From Flavobacterium sp. 245 (GTDB taxonomy: Bacteria; Bacteroidota; Bacteroidia; Flavobacteriales; Flavobacteriaceae), in assembly GCF_004362055.1 (NCBI RefSeq), contig NZ_SNXB01000002.1:496001-560000 (forward strand): a stretch of DNA of 64,000 nucleotides. The letters run 5' to 3'. Shown here piece after piece: positions 60,489-64,000 of this stretch. The notes below the pieces were generated by a model. It worked only from the letters and a program-made list of their open reading frames with translations. It ran no database searches and was not told the origin of the DNA. Made by a program: the position numbers and the translations under genes. Within the stretch, counting starts at the first letter, position 1, and every line of letters starts with the position of its first letter.

Positions 60489-61067
60489 ATGAATACTATA
60501 AATAAAAACAACAGCATTCTTAACAGAAACCCTAACGCCACCAATAGAAATATGGTGATGAATGAAGAACTCTATGATTTAAACGATCTAAAAGAAACGG
60601 ATAACAGTATCGAAGGAATTGCAGATCGCGGTTATACGGTAAGAAACGGACATAATCCTGATAAGCCAAATCCTGATGAAAACGTTATGGATTATAGCGA
60701 CGATGATTTAGACGATCTTGATGATGATTTTCATACCGATCGCGATTTAGAAGACAATAACGATGATGTCTATGAAATTGAGTTAGAAAATGACGACGAT
60801 TACATAGATGAAGATCTTGACGAAGAAGAAGAAGAAGATCTTGACGAAGATCTTAACGAAGAAGAAGAAGAAAACGATGAATTTGATAATCCCGCCGACA
60901 CTTTTGAAAATGACTTTAATGAAACAGAGGATGATTTAGAAGATTTAGATGAAGATGACGACGATTTTAACGACGAAGATGATGATAACGATGATGCTGA
61001 TACTTATGTTGAGGACGATGTTCAAGAAGATGATGACGCGTACTCAGACGATGATTTAAGAAGGTAA
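60489..61067 (+). CDS. Highly acidic low-complexity protein, 192 aa
   Basis: The N-terminal 60 residues are ordinary (LNRNPNATNRNMVMNEELYDLNDLKETDNSIEGIADRGYTV); the rest is almost only Asp, Glu and Asn runs (DYSDDDLDDLDDDFHTDRDLED and DEEEEEDLDEDLNEEEEEND), ending EDDDAYSDDDLRR. No known fold is seen. Such proteins may be disordered and bind cations or basic proteins. It is divergent from the YciE-like gene, followed by a strong terminator, and its codon use (GAT, GAA) is like its neighbours. It appears to be a real gene because the frame is intact with a suitable start. Confidence 0.75.
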   Translation: MNTINKNNSILNRNPNATNRNMVMNEELYDLNDLKETDNSIEGIADRGYTVRNGHNPDKPNPDENVMDYSDDDLDDLDDDFHTDRDLEDNNDDVYEIELENDDDYIDEDLDEEEEEDLDEDLNEEEEENDEFDNPADTFENDFNETEDDLEDLDEDDDDFNDEDDDNDDADTYVEDDVQEDDDAYSDDDLRR

Positions 61068-61088
61068 AATTTGAATTTTTACAAAAGT

Positions 61089-61122
61089 AAAACCGTTAAG
61101 ATTAGAAATTCTTAACGGTTTT
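61089..61122 (+). terminator. Intrinsic terminator after the acidic protein gene
   Basis: Perfect 12-bp stem (61089-61100 with 61111-61122, AAAACCGTTAAG) with a 10-base loop and a T-run. Confidence 0.85.
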
Positions 61123-61163
61123 TTTATGTTTTTTATGTGGTAAATTAGAGCTTGATTTCAATG

Positions 61164-61811
61164 TTAATCGCCAATTTTTTCAAGCGTCGGAATATCATCC
61201 ATTTTTTGCAGACGTTCTGTTAAACCTTCCCTCGCCTCGCTCAATTCTTGTTCTGCTTTTCCTAATTCTTTGTACCAGGCTTCTTTGCCTGTTGACGAGT
61301 TTTCAATTTTACGCATGATTTCATAAATTTCACCTTCGGCTTCCATCACTTTTAAGCGTTTATAATAGGTCAAACTTTCTGTCATATGTGCAAGCGCAAT
61401 CATCGCTGTTAAAAACGGATGATTGTTGGTTACATTTACATCTTTAATTTTTCCATGCTCCAACTCCACTTTTAAAGCAAAAGCAAATTCTTCCATATTA
61501 AATTCGGCATGTTTGCTTTTCGGATTTAAATACGCTTTAATAGCTTCGACATTGTTCATGGTCGAAAGATCTACTTCTGTATTTTTGCTGTCCAGCAAAT
61601 CTTTGTAAACCACATTTGCAATGGCTCGTGCTTCGGCCGTTGTAGGGTCGTTTTTAGGATTTTCAAAATCACGAATCGACCAGTCCCAGTTTTGAGGATG
61701 TACAGGTTTTAAATACTTTTCGCAAAAATCTGTGACATCATTTTTTAAGCTTACCATTTCGTCTTCTCTTTTTACATAGACATCTTGATAAGCGCCACTT
61801 TTTGTTCCCAT
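61164..61811 (-). CDS. DUF5661-like protein
   Basis: 215 residues from the ATG at 61811 (MGTKSGAYQDVYV); a frame from 61844 adds 11 residues outside the fold. The middle part FNMEEFAFALKVELEHGKIKDVNVTNNHPFLTAMIALAHMTESLTYYKRLKVMEAEGE, given in landmarks, matches what I recall of DUF5661 (an EF-xxxLxVELEHG and a D-x-HP...ALAHxxExPxYY pattern). An N-terminal helical part and a C-terminal charged coiled coil (AEQELSEAREGLTERLQKM) flank it. The function is unknown. A terminator lies before it on the minus strand. Confidence 0.7.
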   Translation of the reverse strand: MGTKSGAYQDVYVKREDEMVSLKNDVTDFCEKYLKPVHPQNWDWSIRDFENPKNDPTTAEARAIANVVYKDLLDSKNTEVDLSTMNNVEAIKAYLNPKSKHAEFNMEEFAFALKVELEHGKIKDVNVTNNHPFLTAMIALAHMTESLTYYKRLKVMEAEGEIYEIMRKIENSSTGKEAWYKELGKAEQELSEAREGLTERLQKMDDIPTLEKIGD

Positions 61812-61833
61812 AGTTGCTATTTTTTTAAAAGAT

Positions 61834-61870
61834 AAACGACACAAAATACCAAGATATAATTGTGTCGTTT
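61834..61870 (-). terminator. Terminator of the DUF1328 gene
   Basis: Perfect 11-bp stem (61834-61844 with 61860-61870, AAACGACACAA) with a 15-base AT loop; downstream of the DUF1328 stop at 61902 on the minus strand, followed by T-rich sequence. Confidence 0.75.
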
Positions 61871-61901
61871 TTATTCGAATTTATGTACTGAGATTCTTGG
61901 T

Positions 61902-62063
61902 TTAAACACTTCTTCGGCCACTAATAAGCGAAATGATGAATAACACCAGGAATATAAAAAATAAAACTTTTGCTATACTAGCTGCTCCAGCGGCAATGCC
62001 ACCAAAACCAAATATTCCGGCAACTATTGCCAAAATAATAAATATGACTGTCCAACGTAACAT
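61902..62063 (-). CDS. DUF1328 small membrane protein (YtjA-like)
   Basis: 53 residues: [20 protein letters not shown], then [20 protein letters not shown], ending [13 protein letters not shown]. This is exactly the DUF1328 pattern: a first helix with FxxxAxxAGxxGF, a GGxAxxAAxIAK motif, a second helix and a basic end. Family members are small inner-membrane proteins, often stress-induced, with unknown function. It has its own terminator and sits among other stress genes. Confidence 0.9.
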   Translation of the reverse strand: MLRWTVIFIILAIVAGIFGFGGIAAGAASIAKVLFFIFLVLFIISLISGRRSV

Positions 62064-62172
62064 AATAATTGATTTTTAGTTAATAACGATTTTGTTTGTT
62101 ACTCAAATTTCATGCTTTTAAAGGAGATGCATTAACTCTAAACATTTTATTTCTAGCTCTATAAAAGGCGAT

Positions 62173-63258
62173 TTACAATAAATTGACTTGATAATTTTCA
62201 ATCAATTCTGCAAATGCAGCTTCAGAGCGTGAAAAGTATTTTTTTGTGCTTCGGCTCTTTTTTACTTTGTCAAAATAAGGCTGAATTGATCCGTCTTCAT
62301 AAGTCGAAACCAATAGCGGATGAACGTAATAATTTTTGCATACATTTCTTGTATTTCCGAGCGCCTCGGCTGTCGCGTCGTATGCGGTGACAATATTTCT
62401 TTTAATTTCTTTTTCGTCAGATGTTATCCCGATTTCCATTAAATTTTCAAAAAATATTATCGAAGCGGCCCAAGTTCTGAAATCTTTGGCACTGAAATAT
62501 TCTCCTGAAATTTCATGAAGATATTCATTGACCATATGACTGTCTAAAACTTTTCGTTCGCCGTTTTTATCATAATATTTAAAAACTTCCCATCCCGGAA
62601 TTTCCTCGCATCGGCTTACCAGTTTTACAAGCTGTTTATTTCGAGTTGTAATAGTATGCTGTTTTCCTTTTTTTCCGATGAATTCAAATCGGAGGGAATT
62701 CTTATTGATGTTGATGTGTCGTTTGCGCAAAGTCGAAAGTCCATATGATTTATTGTCTTTGGCATATTTCTCATTTCCGATTCTGATATGCGTTTCTTCC
62801 ATTAACCGAATCACAAGTGCAATAACTTTATTTTTAGACCATTCTTTTTGTTCTAAATCACGATCAACTTGTTTACGGATAGCAGGAAGTTTTTGACCAA
62901 ATTCGGCTATTTTATAAAACTTCGTCTGGTTTCTTATTTGATTCCATTTTGGATGATAACGATATTGTTTTCTGTTTTTAACGTCTAAACCAACTGCCTG
63001 CAAGTGTCCGTTTGATAGATCGGAAATATGAACGTTTACCCAAGCAGGTGGCAAAACCAAACTGCTAAAGCGTTTTAATTCGCTTTTTTGTTTGATGCAT
63101 CTGCCGTTTTTTTTATAAACAAAGCCATCTTCACCTTCGCATCTTTCAATTGGCAGTTTTTGATTGCTTACATAAACCAAATCCAATTTTTCAAGTACCA
63201 AATGCGGTGACTTGATTAATTGATTCATAAGCTTTTGCTGAGCGATTTTTGCGGGCAT
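62173..63258 (-). CDS. Type IB DNA topoisomerase
   Basis: 361 residues, the poxvirus/Deinococcus class. It relaxes supercoils through a Tyr-3'-phosphate. N-terminal domain: LVYVSNQKLPIERCEGEDGFVYKKNGRCIKQKSELKRFSSLVLPPAWVNVHIS (in part) with GVDxRGRKQYxYHPKW as LDVKNRKQYRYHPKWN; the catalytic domain has RLMEETHIRIGNEKYAKDNKSYGLSTLRKRHI, KGKQHTITTRNKQLVKLV, SAKDFRTWAASI and the Tyr region RNVCKNYYVHPLL. Such genes in Bacteroidota are common in stress clusters. The next minus-strand gene upstream is a Rho-N-like 79-residue protein, 11 bases away. Confidence 0.92.
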   Translation of the reverse strand: MPAKIAQQKLMNQLIKSPHLVLEKLDLVYVSNQKLPIERCEGEDGFVYKKNGRCIKQKSELKRFSSLVLPPAWVNVHISDLSNGHLQAVGLDVKNRKQYRYHPKWNQIRNQTKFYKIAEFGQKLPAIRKQVDRDLEQKEWSKNKVIALVIRLMEETHIRIGNEKYAKDNKSYGLSTLRKRHININKNSLRFEFIGKKGKQHTITTRNKQLVKLVSRCEEIPGWEVFKYYDKNGERKVLDSHMVNEYLHEISGEYFSAKDFRTWAASIIFFENLMEIGITSDEKEIKRNIVTAYDATAEALGNTRNVCKNYYVHPLLVSTYEDGSIQPYFDKVKKSRSTKKYFSRSEAAFAELIENYQVNLL

Positions 63259-63269
63259 GATTTCCGGTT

Positions 63270-63509
63270 TTAATTGTTTCGTAAAGAATTAACTAATGCT
63301 TTTTTATTCATATACGAACGTCCTTTTATTCCAACTTTTATTGCTTGTTTAAGCAATTCGTCTTTTGTCCATTCTTCATATGGCTTTGCTTTACCACCTT
63401 TTTCTCCTGCATCTGGCGTATTGGCAATACGAGCCGACTTTTCTTTACTGTATCCTTTTTCTACTAGAGCCTGATACTGCTTTTCGTTTTTAATTCTTGG
63501 ATCTGGCAT
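63270..63509 (-). CDS. Small DUF7218/Rho-N-like protein
   Basis: 79 residues. The N-terminal part (DPRIKNEKQYQALVEKGYSKEKSARIANTP) resembles DUF7218, and the C-terminal part (YEEWTKDELLKQAIKVGIKGRSYMNKKALVNSLRNN, in part) the SAP/Rho-N helical fold that binds nucleic acids. It is 11 bases upstream of topoisomerase IB and co-transcribed, which fits a DNA-binding partner. Function inferred. Confidence 0.78.
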   Translation of the reverse strand: MPDPRIKNEKQYQALVEKGYSKEKSARIANTPDAGEKGGKAKPYEEWTKDELLKQAIKVGIKGRSYMNKKALVNSLRNN

Positions 63510-63636
63510 GACTTTTAATTTTAGGTTAATGATTTAAGATGTATGGTATATCAAAGTTCCCAAAAAAGAAAGATTTTTCAGTTATACAATTTTAGTTATA
63601 ACTTTCATAATTTGAGTTAGATATAGTCGAAAGTCA

Positions 63637-63691
63637 TAAAGTGGAAAGTCGGAAAGTGGAAAGTGGAAAGTGGAAAGTGGAAAGTGGAAGG
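63637..63691. repeat. Tandem heptamer (GTGGAAA)n
   Basis: A near-perfect heptanucleotide array, uninterrupted at 63651-63690 (about 5.7 copies) with degenerate copies to the left. It lies next to a terminator in the gap between the small Rho-N-like gene and the partial gene at the right edge. Copy number may vary between strains. Confidence 0.8.
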
Positions 63692-63695
63692 CAAA

Positions 63696-63726
63696 AAAAA
63701 TCCCAATTCTTGGAATTGGGATTTTT
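63696..63726 (-). terminator. Terminator of the partial right-edge gene
   Basis: Perfect 14-bp stem (63696-63709 with 63713-63726, AAAAATCCCAATTC) with a 3-base loop; 18 bases past the stop at 63744 on the minus strand. Confidence 0.85.
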
Positions 63727-63743
63727 GCAATTTTAAAAGGACA

Positions 63744-64000
63744 TTATTTAAGCTTTTTAAAAGTAAATAGTTTTTCCTTTTTTATCTGAGTTTCATAGGA
63801 AATATCAAACCCTGTCTTATATACATTTAGTATCAAAAGGGAAATTTGATCTTTTTTAATTTTCTTTCCTTTTAGAACTATGTCGGTGGCAAAGCTGCCT
63901 TTAAATTCAATTTCCAGATTTGTCTTGTTGATTTTATATTCAATTTTGGTAATTGTAAAGTCGGCTTTATTTTTGACAGATGCAGGTTTGAATACTTTAA
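63744..64000 (-). CDS. Unidentified protein, C-terminal 84 residues (truncated by window edge)
   Basis: An open minus-strand frame runs from the right edge to a TAA at 63744-63746. The residues (VKNKADFTITKIEYKINKTN, then EIEFKGSFATDIVLKGKKIKKDQ, ending KLFTFKKLK) form alternating beta strands and charged turns, like the end of a secreted beta-sandwich domain. No family is recognised; the start is outside the window. A terminator follows. Confidence 0.6.
   Translation of the reverse strand, partial: KVFKPASVKNKADFTITKIEYKINKTNLEIEFKGSFATDIVLKGKKIKKDQISLLILNVYKTGFDISYETQIKKEKLFTFKKLK

Noticed and set aside
61902-62063. Possible toxin-antitoxin type I peptide
   Set aside because: The sequence matches the DUF1328 pattern throughout and lies among stress genes; no antisense RNA feature was seen.
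63637-63691. Possible CRISPR or minisatellite array
   Set aside because: Units are only 7 bases with no spacers and no cas genes nearby; it is a simple tandem repeat.

Overview
The window looks like a chromosomal stretch of a Flavobacterium-type bacterium (phylum Bacteroidota). The signs are AT-rich DNA with ATG-dominated short-spaced operons, outer-membrane lipoproteins, TonB-dependent receptors (one with an N-terminal carboxypeptidase-like domain), promoters resembling the Bacteroidota TAnnTTTG box, and families typical of this phylum (DUF6428, DUF6624, DUF6660, SemiSWEET, a Bacteroidota-type arsenate cluster). Assignments come from reading the sequence; no database search was run. No rRNA, tRNA or CRISPR array was seen.

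Layout. 1-0.7 kb: the end of a LytTR response regulator and a DUF3861-like gene. 0.7-7 kb (accessory, minus strand): an orphan T6SS spike gene (vgrG) followed by a cargo and lipoprotein cassette of mostly unrecognised genes, with a 56-residue VgrG-tail-like ORF, a possible frameshift, and copies of an inverted repeat. 7-12.4 kb: thioredoxin-fold proteins, an HxlR regulator divergent from a DsbA-like protein, a TauE/SafE exporter pair and a luciferase-like monooxygenase. 12.6-23 kb: a TonB siderophore receptor, a thiolase, an azoreductase with a divergent HxlR regulator and a clear palindromic operator, a two-subunit succinate dehydrogenase/fumarate reductase without an adjacent membrane anchor, an atypical DapB-like protein and a DUF1810 gene. 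23.2-29.8 kb: a probable metal-acquisition locus (small Cys/His protein behind a palindromic operator, ABC ATPase, TonB receptor, two DUF3526-like permeases). 31.3-32.8 kb: an ars operon with two copies of an operator. 32.8-41.1 kb: a heavy-metal efflux operon (DUF6660, RND pump, TolC, adaptor lipoprotein, P1B ATPase). 41.4-43.4 kb: two outer-membrane barrel proteins. 43.5-50.2 kb: a signalling operon of two histidine kinases, a receiver protein, CheR and CheB. 50.5-63.5 kb: a run of general-stress genes (SDR, PNPOx-like stress protein, DUF72, Nei, YciE-type ferritin-like, DUF1328, topoisomerase IB, a very acidic protein) around a six-PAS histidine kinase.

How it works together. The left part looks like contact-dependent competition; the middle handles redox balance and metal and metalloid homeostasis (import, export, arsenate reduction); the right part senses and responds to stress.

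The most unusual structural feature is a set of at least ten families of short word-like inverted repeats in the gaps. Some supply stop codons, and in the metal-efflux operon one family runs into the coding sequence and encodes two signal peptides and one C-terminus.
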